NCBI GenBank assembly: GCA_947258585.1 | Contig: CAMYIZ010000070.1 | Span: 124,001-188,000 of the forward strand | Direction of reading: 5' to 3' | Length of the DNA stretch: 64,000 nt | Origin: an uncultured Haliea sp. | GTDB taxonomy: Bacteria; Pseudomonadota; Gammaproteobacteria; Pseudomonadales; Halieaceae | Shown: positions 33,846 through 43,587 of the stretch, piece by piece | Layout: every line of letters begins with the position of its first letter | Numbering within the stretch: position 1 is the stretch's first letter | The notes under the pieces: model-generated | What the model was told of the DNA's origin: nothing | The model's database searches: none | The model's input: the letters and a program-made list of their open reading frames with translations, nothing else | Program-made: the position numbers and the translations under genes

Positions 33846-36676
33846 GCACCAGCAGCGTCAGCCGCCGGGTGGCACAGAAAGAGATGCGCCTGTTCTTCGG
33901 CTCGCCCGTGGCCTGGCTGTTTCTGGCCGTGTTCGCCGCGGTGACCCTGTTTATCTTTTTCTGGGTCGAATCCTGGTTTGCCCGCAATATCGCCGATGTC
34001 AGGCCGCTGTTTGAGTGGATGCCACTGCTGCTGATACCGCTCAGCGCCGCCCTGACCATGCGCATGTGGAGCGAAGAACGGCGCACCGGGACCCTGGAGC
34101 ATGTGCTGATCCAGCCCGCCGGCATCTGGCGCTTCGTGCTCGGCAAGTTCCGCGCCTGCTTCAGCCTTCTGCTGCTGGCCCTGCTGGCCACCCTGCCCCT
34201 GCCGGTGACCGCCAGTCTGATGGCCAACCTGGACTGGGGGCCGGTGGGGGCGGGCTACCTGGCGACCGCCCTGCTGGGCGCCGCCTATCTCAGCATCGGC
34301 CTGTTTGTCTCCTCCCGCACTGACAACCCGATTGTCAGCCTGATTGGCACCGTCGCCATCTGCGGCCTGCTGTACCTGCTGGGCAGCAGCACCCTCACCG
34401 GCTTCTTCGACGACCGCAGCGGCGAACTGCTGCGGCTGCTGGGCACCGGCTCCCGTTTTGAAAGCATCAGCCGCGGCGTGCTGGACCTGCGCGACCTGGC
34501 CTGGTACCTGACACTGGTGACCGGCTTCCTGGCACTCAATGTCTACAGCCTCGAGCGCGAGCGCTGGGCCCGGGGCGCCCGCACCGCACGCCAGAGACGC
34601 TGGCGCATCGGACTGTTGCTGTTGCTCGCGAACCTGGTACTGGCGAACATCTGGCTGCAGCGGCTGCCGGGCCTGCGCATGGACGTCACCGAGGGTCGCC
34701 TGTACTCCATCTCCGCACCCACCCGGGAAATGCTGGCGCGGCTGGAAGAGCCCCTGCTGATCCGCGGCTATTTCAGCGCCCGCACCCACCCGCTGCTGGC
34801 GCCGCTGGTGCCCCAGCTGCGCGACCTGATCCAGGAGTACGCCATCGCCGGCGGTGATCGGGTACGGGTGGAGTTCATTGACCCCGCGGCACACCCGGAG
34901 CTGGAAAAGGAGGCGAACGAGCGCTACCAGATGCACGCGACGCCCCTGCAGGTTGCAGACCGCTACCAGTCCGCGCTGGTAAACGCCTGGTTCCACGTCC
35001 TGGTCAGCTACGGCGATGAGTTCGCGACGCTGGGCTTTACCGACCTGATCGACGTCCGCACCGCCGGCAATACCGAGGCCGAGGTACGCCTGCGCAACCC
35101 CGAGTTTGACCTCACCCGGGCCATCCGCGATGTGCTCTACAGCTACCAGCTGGGCGGCAACCTGTTCCAGGGCCTGCAGCGGCCAGTGGAACTGGTGGCC
35201 TACGTATCCGCCGAGGAACTGCTGCCGGAGCTGCTGCGCGACTACAGGAGCGCCATCGTCGAACAACTGGAGGAGAAAGTCGCCCAGTCTAGTGGCATGT
35301 TCAGTTACCGCTTCGAGCAACCGGAAGCAAACGGGGGCGAACTCGCCCGCAAGCTCGGCGAGGACTGGGGCTTCCGGCCGATGATCTCGGCCCTGGGCGA
35401 GGAACAGGAATTCTGGTTCTACCTGACTTTGGAGGACCAGCACCAGGTGGTGCAGCTACCCACGGAGGAGTTCGATCCAGCGGATTTCCTGCCCATGCTG
35501 GATGCCGGCATCAAGCGCTTCGCCACTGGCTTCACCCGCACGGTTGCACTGGCGGTGCCGGAACTCAATGAGCAGATGGCCCGCTACCACCTTGGCGCTC
35601 CCACCTTCGCCAATCTGGAGCAGGCCATAACCCGCGACTACAGCATCCGGTTGGAGCAGCTGGCGGACGGGCAGGTCGACCCGGGCGCGGACATCCTGGC
35701 TGTCGTCGCTCCCCGCGATCTGGACGAATCCGCGCTGTTTGCCATCGACCAGTTCCTGATGCGCGGCGGTACCGTGGTGCTGGCAACATCACCCTTCAGC
35801 GTTGAACTGACCGCGGGAGAAATGCGCCTGCTGGACTACAGCAGCGGCCTTGCCGACTGGCTTGGATCCCACGGGATCAGCATCGACCAGAGCCTCGTGC
35901 TGGACCCGCAAAGCGCCCAGTTCCCGGCACCGATACTGCGCACGATTGGAGAGTACGAGTTCCGCGATGTGCGGATGATCGATTACCCCTACTTCATTGA
36001 CCTGCGCCCGCCGGGGCTGAATCCGGAGCATCCGGTAACCGTCAACTTGCCCCAGCTGACCATGGGCTGGGCCTCCCCGATAACCGCCGACCCGCCACCG
36101 GGACTCAGGCTGACCAGCCTCCTGCGCAGTTCGGCAGAGGCCTGGACCTCCACCGAACGGGACATTCTCCCGCGTCAGGAGGGTGGCGATGCGCCCCTGT
36201 TCACACCCGCGGCCGAGCGCCAGCGATTCCAGCTGGGCGTGGCTGTGGAGGGCCGGTTCAATTCCTGGTTCGCAGGGCGCAAGGCACCGCCACTGGCCGG
36301 TGATAGCGCGGCCGGGGTGCGGACCGTGGTCGAGCGGTCGCCGGAATCCGCGCGGCTGATCGTGTTCGCGTCCAACGACTTCATGGACGACCAGATGCTG
36401 AATGCGGTGGTCGCCGCCGCCGGCACCCAGTATCTCGGCCCGCTGGAGCTGTTCATGAACACCCTGGAGTGGTCCCTGCAGGATGAATCGCTGCTGCGCA
36501 TTCGCTCCCGGGCCCACTTCAATCGTACCCTGCCGCCCATGAGCCGGGAGGCACAGCAATTCATCGAATACCTGAACTATGGCCTGGCGGTGGCCTGGCT
36601 GCTGCTGCTGGCGGGCGTGCACTGGTTCCGCGCCATGCTCCGCAAACGCTATTATCGCCGGAGCCTGGCGCTGTGA
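33842..36676 (+). CDS. ABC permease fused to GldG-like auxiliary domain, 944 aa
   Basis: Residues 1-240 form an ABC-2 type six-helix permease (KEMRLFFGSPVAWLF, WSEERRTGTLEHVL) similar to GldF; from about residue 255 a new membrane segment begins a GldG-like periplasmic domain (DVTEGRLYSIS ... EFIDPAAHPELEKEANERYQM), ending in a final helix and basic tail. The two are usually separate genes, so this is a fusion. GTG start at 33842 overlaps the ATPase stop. Such systems occur widely in proteobacteria with no known cargo. Confidence 0.9.
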   Translation: MSTSSVSRRVAQKEMRLFFGSPVAWLFLAVFAAVTLFIFFWVESWFARNIADVRPLFEWMPLLLIPLSAALTMRMWSEERRTGTLEHVLIQPAGIWRFVLGKFRACFSLLLLALLATLPLPVTASLMANLDWGPVGAGYLATALLGAAYLSIGLFVSSRTDNPIVSLIGTVAICGLLYLLGSSTLTGFFDDRSGELLRLLGTGSRFESISRGVLDLRDLAWYLTLVTGFLALNVYSLERERWARGARTARQRRWRIGLLLLLANLVLANIWLQRLPGLRMDVTEGRLYSISAPTREMLARLEEPLLIRGYFSARTHPLLAPLVPQLRDLIQEYAIAGGDRVRVEFIDPAAHPELEKEANERYQMHATPLQVADRYQSALVNAWFHVLVSYGDEFATLGFTDLIDVRTAGNTEAEVRLRNPEFDLTRAIRDVLYSYQLGGNLFQGLQRPVELVAYVSAEELLPELLRDYRSAIVEQLEEKVAQSSGMFSYRFEQPEANGGELARKLGEDWGFRPMISALGEEQEFWFYLTLEDQHQVVQLPTEEFDPADFLPMLDAGIKRFATGFTRTVALAVPELNEQMARYHLGAPTFANLEQAITRDYSIRLEQLADGQVDPGADILAVVAPRDLDESALFAIDQFLMRGGTVVLATSPFSVELTAGEMRLLDYSSGLADWLGSHGISIDQSLVLDPQSAQFPAPILRTIGEYEFRDVRMIDYPYFIDLRPPGLNPEHPVTVNLPQLTMGWASPITADPPPGLRLTSLLRSSAEAWTSTERDILPRQEGGDAPLFTPAAERQRFQLGVAVEGRFNSWFAGRKAPPLAGDSAAGVRTVVERSPESARLIVFASNDFMDDQMLNAVVAAAGTQYLGPLELFMNTLEWSLQDESLLRIRSRAHFNRTLPPMSREAQQFIEYLNYGLAVAWLLLLAGVHWFRAMLRKRYYRRSLAL

Positions 36677-37575
36677 ACCGCGGCAATGGTGTCCTGCTGC
36701 TGGTACTCGTGATCCAGCTGTTCCTTACCGCTGTGGTCTACTGGCCGCAGCAGATGCGGGTCGTTGCGGATCCCGCAGTTCCGCTGCTGGCGATCGACCC
36801 CGCCGACGTCAGCGCAATCCAGCTGGCCGACGACCAGGGCAACGAGGCCCTGCTGCAGCGCGTCGAGGGGCGCTGGCGGCTGCCGGCGCAGCAGGACCTG
36901 CCCGCGGACAGCGCCCTGGTCGAACGCCTGCTGCAGGTCGTTGCGGTGGAATGGCACGGCTACCCGATCGCCACCAGTGTCGCCGCCAGACAGCGATTCG
37001 AGGTTGCCAGCTACCGTTTCCAGCGCAGTGTAACCTTCATCGGCGATGACGACGCGCAGCTGGGCACTGTATTCCTCGGTACCGCGCCCGCGTTTCGCCG
37101 CATCCATGCCCGCAGCGCCGCGGACGACGCCATCTACAGCATTGCCTTCAGCAGCTTTGATGCTCCGGCCGCGGATAACGCCTGGCTGGATCGGCGCCTG
37201 CTGCAGGTTCCGGAGCCACAGAAGATTCGCAGTGGTGACGACTTTGCCCTGACCCGCCTGGACAACGGGGACTGGCGGGCCGGGAACGGTGGAACCCCGG
37301 AACCGAGGGAACTGGACGCTCTGCTGGTTTCCCTGGCTAACCTGCAGGTGGATGGTGTCGCCACGGAAGACCAGCAGCGCTCGCTGGCCCAATCAGCTCC
37401 GGCTTTCAGCCTGGATATCGAAACCGCCGGGGAAGCGCGGCAGCTTGCGTTCTACCTGCTGGAGGAGGAGCATTTTGTCCACGACCGGCGCTACGACCTG
37501 TTCTTCACCCTCAGCGCCTACGACTTTGACCGTCTGCAAACGCTGGATTCCGGGCGCCTGAACGGTTTGCCATGA
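36673..37575 (+). CDS. DUF4340 domain protein, 300 aa
   Basis: N-terminal membrane anchor (NGVLLLVLVIQLFLTAVVYW) followed by a beta-rich extracytoplasmic region with repeated modules typical of DUF4340 (WRLPAQQDLPADSALVERLL, RRLLQVP). It starts with GTG overlapping the permease stop and ends overlapping the AraC start, completing an ATPase-permease/GldG-DUF4340 set that recurs in many genomes. Probably an assembly factor of the transporter. Confidence 0.87.
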   Translation: MNRGNGVLLLVLVIQLFLTAVVYWPQQMRVVADPAVPLLAIDPADVSAIQLADDQGNEALLQRVEGRWRLPAQQDLPADSALVERLLQVVAVEWHGYPIATSVAARQRFEVASYRFQRSVTFIGDDDAQLGTVFLGTAPAFRRIHARSAADDAIYSIAFSSFDAPAADNAWLDRRLLQVPEPQKIRSGDDFALTRLDNGDWRAGNGGTPEPRELDALLVSLANLQVDGVATEDQQRSLAQSAPAFSLDIETAGEARQLAFYLLEEEHFVHDRRYDLFFTLSAYDFDRLQTLDSGRLNGLP

Positions 37576-38453
37576 GCAGCACCTCACAGTGGCCCCTGCC
37601 GGCCGAGGGGATTCGCTTCCTGACCCCCGCGTTCATGCTGGAACAGCTGCACCGCCACCCGCTCACCCGGGATTGCTATCCGACCGCCATGGGCTACTAC
37701 CCGCAGGCGCGCGGGCACCGGATGCGACGCCCGCGCCACGATGACAATCTGCTGCTGTACTGTGTCGACGGCCGGGGCCGACTGCGCATCGGCGGACAGC
37801 GGCAGGACATCGGCGCCGGCGACCTGATCCTGCTGCCCCAGGGCCTGGGCCACAGCTACAGCGCCGACCAGGAGCAACCCTGGAGTCTGTACTGGATACA
37901 CTTCCAGGGCATCAGCAGCCGGATTTTCATGGAGTATCTCGGCTACCGGGAAGGCCGGGCGGTTATTCACGCGGGTATTGCCCCCGGGCTGATTGCCGCT
38001 TTCCACACCCTGCTGGCGGTCAACCGTACCGGCTACAGCAGCAGCGCCTTTATCAACGCCGCCAACCAGTGCCGCCATCTGTTCACCCAGATCGTTCTGG
38101 AGGCCAACCGCCAGCGGGCCACCCACACCACCGGGCTGGACCTGGAGGCGATCCAGGGGATCATGCAGGACAGGATCCACGGCAGCCTCGAGCTGGAGGA
38201 GCTGGCGGCGGTAGCGCATCTGTCCAAATACCACTTTGCCAGCCGCTACAAGGCGTTGACCGGCTACTCACCGATCAAGCACTTTCTGCACATGAAAATC
38301 GAGTATGCCTGCCAGCTGCTGGACAGCTCGGACCTGAGCGTGAAAGCCATCGCGGCCGCGGTGGGCTATGGGGATGCACTGTACTTCTCGCGCCTGTTCA
38401 GGCAGACGGTGGGCCTGTCGCCGCGGGCCTATCGCAGTTCGGTGCGTAAATAA
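37572..38453 (+). CDS. AraC-family transcriptional regulator, 293 aa
   Basis: Cupin-like ligand-binding N-terminus (about 35-130, GQRQDIGAGDLILLPQGLGHSY) and a two-HTH AraC domain at about 190-290 (LEELAAVAHLSKYHFASRYKALTGYSP, VKAIAAAVGYGDALYFSRLFRQTVGLSP). The effector is probably sugar-like by analogy with this class. Its ATG overlaps the end of the DUF4340 gene, which is unusual for AraC regulators and suggests it reports on, or controls, the transporter operon. Confidence 0.92.
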   Translation: MSSTSQWPLPAEGIRFLTPAFMLEQLHRHPLTRDCYPTAMGYYPQARGHRMRRPRHDDNLLLYCVDGRGRLRIGGQRQDIGAGDLILLPQGLGHSYSADQEQPWSLYWIHFQGISSRIFMEYLGYREGRAVIHAGIAPGLIAAFHTLLAVNRTGYSSSAFINAANQCRHLFTQIVLEANRQRATHTTGLDLEAIQGIMQDRIHGSLELEELAAVAHLSKYHFASRYKALTGYSPIKHFLHMKIEYACQLLDSSDLSVKAIAAAVGYGDALYFSRLFRQTVGLSPRAYRSSVRK

Positions 38454-38484
38454 CCCCTCTGTCGATCCGGCTCGCGGCGGGAAC

Positions 38485-39471
38485 TCAGCGCGCGTAGACC
38501 TCGGGATTGGCGCAGTGCGGCATGGGCTGTCCACGCAGGGCGGCGATGGCATTGGCGGCGGCGATATCCGCCATGCGCGCGCGGGTCCGGGTCGTGGCAC
38601 TGCCAATGTGCGGTGCCAGTACCACGTTGGGCAGGGCGAGCAGCGGATTGTCCACCGGCACCGGCTCCTCGGCAAAAACGTCAACCCCGGCGGCGTACAG
38701 GGCACCGCTGGCCAGCGCCGCCGCCAGCGCCTGCTCATCGACAATACCGCCGCGGGCCGTGTTCACCAGTACGGCACCCGGTTTCATCGCGGCGATTTGC
38801 GCGGCACCGAGCATGCCACGGGTGTCCTCGGTCAATGCCAGGTGCACGCTGACGAAGTCGCTGCGCGCCAGCAGCTCCTCCAGCGACAGCTGCTCGACCC
38901 CGGCGACGTCCCTGGGGCTGCGGTTCCAGCCCACCACGTCCATGCCGAAGGCCGTGGCCCGCCGTGCCACGGCCTGCCCGGTCTGGCCGAGACCGATAAT
39001 GCCGAGGGTGGCACCGCTGACATCCTTGCCGGTAAAGAAGTCCGGCGACCAGCGGTTCTCCCGCCGCCAGGCGCCCTGGCGCACAAAACGGTCCGCCTCG
39101 GAAATCCGCCGGGCGGCTGCCAGTAGCAGGGCAAAGGCGGTATCCGCGGTAGTGTCCGCCAGCACCCCCGGGGTATGCCCCAGGGGGATGCCGCGCGCCG
39201 TCAGCGCCGCCACATCGACATGATCGACACCCGCCGACATGCTGGAGACAAACTGCAGCTCGGGCATCGCATCCAGCAGCTCCCGGTCGATGCGATCCGT
39301 AAGCAGGCAGACCAGCCCCTGGCAGTCGGCCAGCTCTTCGCGCAGGGACGCTGCCGGCAGCAGTCCCGGGCCCAGCCACACGTTGACATCGCAGAGCTCC
39401 GACAGCTCGTGGATGCGGCAACCGGGCAGTTCGTGGGTAACAAAAACTTTCCTGTCCATGGCAGCGAGCAT
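38485..39471 (-). CDS. D-2-hydroxyacid dehydrogenase (glyoxylate/hydroxypyruvate reductase-like), 328 aa
   Basis: NAD(P)-dependent reduction of 2-oxoacids. Rossmann motif GLGQTG, NTARGGIVDE with the catalytic arginine, FAEEPVP with glutamate and APHIGSAT with histidine are all present. Two in-frame starts are possible (39471, 39459); neither has a clear ribosome-binding site. Convergent with the AraC gene. Substrate among glyoxylate, hydroxypyruvate and similar is not decidable. Confidence 0.92.
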   Translation of the reverse strand: MLAAMDRKVFVTHELPGCRIHELSELCDVNVWLGPGLLPAASLREELADCQGLVCLLTDRIDRELLDAMPELQFVSSMSAGVDHVDVAALTARGIPLGHTPGVLADTTADTAFALLLAAARRISEADRFVRQGAWRRENRWSPDFFTGKDVSGATLGIIGLGQTGQAVARRATAFGMDVVGWNRSPRDVAGVEQLSLEELLARSDFVSVHLALTEDTRGMLGAAQIAAMKPGAVLVNTARGGIVDEQALAAALASGALYAAGVDVFAEEPVPVDNPLLALPNVVLAPHIGSATTRTRARMADIAAANAIAALRGQPMPHCANPEVYAR

Positions 39472-39650
39472 ACCGCAAACCCGGTGACCGGCAACAGCGC
39501 GGAGGAGGGAAATCGAAGCTTGGGCTGCTGTAGTTTCTGCAGACCCTCAATCGGATTATGATGTGTGCCTGCGCCGGGGGAACAACCATCCTTCCCGGCA
39601 GTCGAAGCCCCCTGCCATCGCAGACCCGACTTTACCTGACAGGCCAGAAG

Positions 39651-40346
39651 ATGAATGACAGCAGTGCTGCACTGAACGGCGACCTCTCCCTGCACGTTGT
39701 CGTGGATACCGGGGCCATGGACTGGACACCCAGCCCTGGCGGCCACGTATTGCGCAAGCGCCTGCACCGGGTGGGCCAGGCGGAATCCGGCCAGGTGACC
39801 TCCCTGGTGCGCTACGAGCCGGGAGCCCGGTTTCCCGCACACGATCACCCCCAGGGCGAGGAAATCCTGGTCCTGGAGGGTGTCTTCTCCGACGAACACG
39901 GCGATTGGCCGGCGGGAACCTACCTGCTCAACCCGGAGGGTTTCCGCCACGCGCCCTTCTCCAACGAGGGCTGTCTGCTGTTTGTGAAACTGCGCCAGTA
40001 CCCGGGTGCCGACCGGGAGCACGTGGTCGTGAACACCGCGGCCCGGCCCTGGCAGCCGTCGGTGCGCAAGAACACCAGCTGGAAAAAACTCTACGCCCAG
40101 GAGCCCTATACGGACTTCATGCGCCTGGAAAGCTGGGACACGCCGGCCGCCATTGGCCAGATCAACTTCCCCCAGGGTGCCGAGATCCTGGTCCTGAAGG
40201 GCGGCTTCAGCGATGACCGGGGCGACTACCGCACACATTGCTGGCTGCGGATTCCCGCCGGCGGCTCCATCCACCCGACCAGCAATGAGTACTGCGAGCT
40301 CTATATCAAGGAGGGCGGCTTCGGCTACCTGCGCACCGCGCCCTGA
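39651..40346 (+). CDS. Double-cupin protein, ChrR-like, 231 aa
   Basis: First cupin (about 30-115) keeps the metal ligands: HDH in GARFPAHDHPQGEEILVLEG and a late histidine in FRHAPF. The second cupin (about 140-231) has the same NFPQGAEILVLKGGFSDD frame but lacks the His pair, so only one metal site is likely. This resembles ChrR-type anti-sigma cupins without the zinc-binding N-terminus. No sigma factor is adjacent. A dioxygenase or isomerase role is also possible. Confidence 0.82.
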   Translation: MNDSSAALNGDLSLHVVVDTGAMDWTPSPGGHVLRKRLHRVGQAESGQVTSLVRYEPGARFPAHDHPQGEEILVLEGVFSDEHGDWPAGTYLLNPEGFRHAPFSNEGCLLFVKLRQYPGADREHVVVNTAARPWQPSVRKNTSWKKLYAQEPYTDFMRLESWDTPAAIGQINFPQGAEILVLKGGFSDDRGDYRTHCWLRIPAGGSIHPTSNEYCELYIKEGGFGYLRTAP

Positions 40347-40350
40347 GCAG

Positions 40351-41115
40351 TTACAGAGTGAGGCCGCCGTCGACCACGATGCACTCGCCGTTGGTGTAGC
40401 TGGACGCATCCGAAACCAGATACAGCACAGCCCCCGCCATCTCCTCCGGCTCGGCGTGGCGCTGCATGGGGATCTTCTCGATGGCAGTCTGGTAGATCTC
40501 GTCGTTACTGAACAGGGCACCGGCAAACTTCGTTTTGGTCAGCCCCGGCAACAGCGCATTGCAGCGAATACCGAAACCGCCGCACTCCTTCGCGAAGACC
40601 TTGGTCATGTTGACTACCGCTGCCTTGGTGATCGAGTAGATCCCCTGCATCGGACCGGGCTGGAGCGCGTTGACCGAGGCGGTATTGACGATGGCGCCCT
40701 TGCCCTGCTCCCGCATCAGCTTGCCGGCCTCCACCGACATGAAGAAATAGCCGCGGATATTGACGTCCACCGTCTTCTGGAAGGCGGCGAGGTCGGTGTC
40801 CAGCACGTGGCCGAAATAGGGGTTGGCGGCGCCGTTGTTGACACAGATGTCCAGCCGCCCGTGGGATTCGCGGATATGGGCGAACAGGGACTGGATGTCG
40901 CCCATATCGCCGACATTGCAGGCGAAGGCCTCGGCGCTGCCACCGCTATCGCGAATGGCATCCGCCACCGGCGTACAGCCGTCGAGTTTGCGGCTGGACA
41001 CGATCACATGCGCGCCCTGTTCCGCCAGCAGGCGCGCGATCGCCTCGCCGATACCGCGGCTGGCGCCGCTCACCAGCGCAATGCGCCCGTTCAGGTCAAA
41101 CAACTTGGTGGTCAT
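40351..41115 (-). CDS. Short-chain dehydrogenase/reductase (SDR), 254 aa
   Basis: SDR with cofactor motif SGASRGIG, NNGAANPY, the serine in NTASVNA and YSITK. Convergent with the cupin gene four bases away and downstream of the MFS pump by 25 bases on the same strand, so those two may be an operon. Substrate unknown; the sequence is of the fabG/hydroxyacyl reductase-like broad group. Confidence 0.9.
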   Translation of the reverse strand: MTTKLFDLNGRIALVSGASRGIGEAIARLLAEQGAHVIVSSRKLDGCTPVADAIRDSGGSAEAFACNVGDMGDIQSLFAHIRESHGRLDICVNNGAANPYFGHVLDTDLAAFQKTVDVNIRGYFFMSVEAGKLMREQGKGAIVNTASVNALQPGPMQGIYSITKAAVVNMTKVFAKECGGFGIRCNALLPGLTKTKFAGALFSNDEIYQTAIEKIPMQRHAEPEEMAGAVLYLVSDASSYTNGECIVVDGGLTL

Positions 41116-41140
41116 GCGGTGGATTCTCCTTCACTGTTGA

Positions 41141-42331
41141 TTACGATTCTGCCGCTGTCGACGCCGCGGCGGGCGGTCGCGATGGCGGGGCCCCCAGGGC
41201 CCATGCCAGGTAAAACAGCACCAGCACAATACACCCCAGCCAGGCGCCGGCGTAGCCAAACAGGGTCAGGTTGGCGCCCGCCAGCAGCGGGCCGACTACC
41301 CGCCCCCAGGAAGCGGCGGAAGCCGTGGTGCCCAGCATCTGCCCGCGCAGTTGCTGGGCGGTACGTTGGCTGGTTATGGTGTTGAGCAATGGCATGCACA
41401 GGGTTGCGCCCGACATGGCGAGGTAGATTGCCGCGAGCATCCAGGGCATGCTGCCCGCGAACACTGCCAGCCACAGGCCGAGCATCAGGCAGCTGATGCA
41501 GATCCGCAACAGTCGCCACTCCCCCGCCAGCTGCACCAGTGGCCCCAGCAGGCCGCCCTGTAACAGCACCATGATTGCCCCCTGGATACCGAACACGATG
41601 CCCACCTGCCGCGCGCCCCAGCCCAGCAGGTCGCCCAGCCACAGCGGCACCAGATAGGTGATCGAGCTGATCGCCGCCGCGTGCAGCACGTATTGCAGCA
41701 CCAGCAGCCGGCTACCGGTCTGCCGCAGCATCCGGAAGGTGGCGGGGCGAGTACCGTCCCGGTGCTGGCGCAGGTTGGCGGCACGCCGCTCCGGCGTCAC
41801 CGATTCCGGCAGGAACAGCGCTGCGGCAAAGATGGCGAGCAGGGACATGCAGCCGGCTACCAGGCAGGGCAAGGTAAAGCTGCCGCTGTCACCCGCCAGC
41901 AGCCCGCCCAGCAGCGGCCCCAACACCAGCCCGAGGCCGAAGGCCGCGCCGATCAACCCCATTCCCCTGGCGCGACCCTCGTGGGTGGTGATATCGCTCA
42001 TCATGGCAGAGGCCACGCCGAGGTTACCCGCCATGATCCCGGCGAAAGCCCGGGCCGCAAATATCATCCACAGCTGCGAAGCCAGGGCCAGCATCACATA
42101 GGACACCGCCGCCCCGCCCAGGCACAGCATGATTACCGGCTTGCGCCCGAGACGATCGGACAGGCGGCCCCAGAACGGACCGGAAATCCCTGCGCAGGCG
42201 GCATAGCTGACAATGATCAGGGCGATATCGATCTTGTCGGCCCCCAGCTGCGGGGACAGGAAGGGCAGGATCGGAATGACAATGCCAAAGCCGATCAGGT
42301 CCAGCAGGACAACGCCGAACAGGATAGGCAT
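41141..42331 (-). CDS. MFS efflux-type transporter (TetA/TCR-like), 396 aa
   Basis: Twelve hydrophobic segments. The opening (LDLIGFGIVIPILPF) and motif A (GPFWGRLSDRLGRKPV) belong to the DHA1/TCR drug:proton antiporter group. No substrate can be read. It is 43 bases downstream of UbiX and 25 bases upstream of the SDR on the same strand. Confidence 0.88.
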   Translation of the reverse strand: MPILFGVVLLDLIGFGIVIPILPFLSPQLGADKIDIALIIVSYAACAGISGPFWGRLSDRLGRKPVIMLCLGGAAVSYVMLALASQLWMIFAARAFAGIMAGNLGVASAMMSDITTHEGRARGMGLIGAAFGLGLVLGPLLGGLLAGDSGSFTLPCLVAGCMSLLAIFAAALFLPESVTPERRAANLRQHRDGTRPATFRMLRQTGSRLLVLQYVLHAAAISSITYLVPLWLGDLLGWGARQVGIVFGIQGAIMVLLQGGLLGPLVQLAGEWRLLRICISCLMLGLWLAVFAGSMPWMLAAIYLAMSGATLCMPLLNTITSQRTAQQLRGQMLGTTASAASWGRVVGPLLAGANLTLFGYAGAWLGCIVLVLFYLAWALGAPPSRPPAAASTAAES

Positions 42332-42374
42332 CAGGGAATTGCCGGGGGCACCGGGATCGCGCGCCGGGACATGC

Positions 42375-42938
42375 TCAGTCGCCCTGCCAGCGCGTCACCT
42401 GCCCCGTATCGACATCGAACAGCTCCAGTGCGCGCGCCACGGTCTGGGTGACCATCGCCTCCAGGGAGTCGGGCCTGGCGTAAAAGGCCGGTACCGGCGG
42501 CGCGATCACCGCGCCCATTTCCGACAGCTGGGTCAGGGTGCGCAGGTGGCCGGTGTGCAGCGGAGTTTCGCGGACCATCAACACCAGGCGGCGGCGCTCC
42601 TTGAGCACAACGTCGGCGGCCCGGGTGAGCAGGGTGGAAGTCACCCCGGTAGCGATCTCCGCCATGCTGCGGATGGAGCAGGGGGCGACCAGCATGCCGG
42701 CGGTACGGAACGAGCCGCTGGCAATGGAGGCGCCGACATTGCGGATGGAGTGTACCTCGGTGGCCAGGGCTTTCACTTCGTCGCTGGACAGGTCCATTTC
42801 GTAGTGCAGGGTGAGCTCCGCCGACTTCGTCATGACCAGGTGGGTCTCCACCCCGCAGTCGCGCAGCAACTGCAACGCGCGCACGCCATAGACAATACCG
42901 GAGGCGCCGCTGATCCCGATGATGATGCGCTGTGACAT
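42375..42938 (-). CDS. ubiX: Flavin prenyltransferase UbiX, 187 aa
   Basis: Makes the prenylated FMN cofactor used by UbiD-type decarboxylases, in ubiquinone synthesis. The N-terminal GISGASGIVYGVRALQLL is the family signature, and APCSIRSMAEIATGV and RETPLHTGHLRTL are also diagnostic. Length is exactly that of the family. No ubiD is in the window. Confidence 0.96.
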   Translation of the reverse strand: MSQRIIIGISGASGIVYGVRALQLLRDCGVETHLVMTKSAELTLHYEMDLSSDEVKALATEVHSIRNVGASIASGSFRTAGMLVAPCSIRSMAEIATGVTSTLLTRAADVVLKERRRLVLMVRETPLHTGHLRTLTQLSEMGAVIAPPVPAFYARPDSLEAMVTQTVARALELFDVDTGQVTRWQGD

Positions 42939-43068
42939 GCCCTGCCCCGCCGGCCGAAAAGACCCTGCACTTTACCAGTACACCGACCTGATTTCACTTA
43001 CCCCAGGGCGCCATGGACGGCATCCTGTAGTACGCTTGTGGCCTGCCACTGACAGAAGCTGGACAGCC

Positions 43069-43587
43069 ATGCTGCTCACAGACCGCCTTACCATCGACCC
43101 CCTGACCCTGGATGACGCCCCCTTCATCCTTGCGCTGGTGAACGACCCGGATTTCATTGCCAATATTGCCGACCGCGGAATCCGCGACGAGGTCGGCGCC
43201 AGGCGCTACCTGGAAGAGGGACCGCTGGCGAGCTACCGCGAGCACGGTTTCGGGCTCTGGGCCATGCGCCAGCGCGGCGGTGGGGAGACCATCGGCATCT
43301 GCGGCCTGGTGCGGCGACCAACGCTTGAGGATGTCGACATCGGCTACGCGCTGCTGCCCCAGGCCCGCGGCAGGGGCTTCGCCAGGGAGGCGGCGCAGGC
43401 GGTACTGGAGTACGCCAGCGGCACCCTGGGGCTGACCCGGCTGGTAGCCATCGTCTCACCGCCGAACACAGCCTCCCGGGCGCTGCTGGAAAGTCTCGAT
43501 TTCAGGCATGAGCGCATGGTGCAGCTCACGCCTGAGGACAAAGAGCTTTGCCTGTACGGCTGGGACGCCTCAGAACCGGTAGCGTAG
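43069..43587 (+). CDS. GNAT-family N-acetyltransferase (RimJ/RimL-like), 172 aa
   Basis: Begins LLTDRLTIDPLTLDDA as RimJ/RimL acetyltransferases do; LPQARGRGFAREAAQAVLEYA is the acetyl-CoA binding Q/RxxGxG/A motif and NTASRALLESLDF the conserved C-terminal motif. ATG 43069 has GGA seven bases upstream. The 3' end overlaps the convergent receptor gene by 18 bases. Confidence 0.92.
   Translation: MLLTDRLTIDPLTLDDAPFILALVNDPDFIANIADRGIRDEVGARRYLEEGPLASYREHGFGLWAMRQRGGGETIGICGLVRRPTLEDVDIGYALLPQARGRGFAREAAQAVLEYASGTLGLTRLVAIVSPPNTASRALLESLDFRHERMVQLTPEDKELCLYGWDASEPVA

Noticed and set aside
33770-35443. 557-codon minus-strand open frame across the ABC permease
   Set aside because: Glutamine-rich shadow of the GldF/GldG-like gene; no motif.
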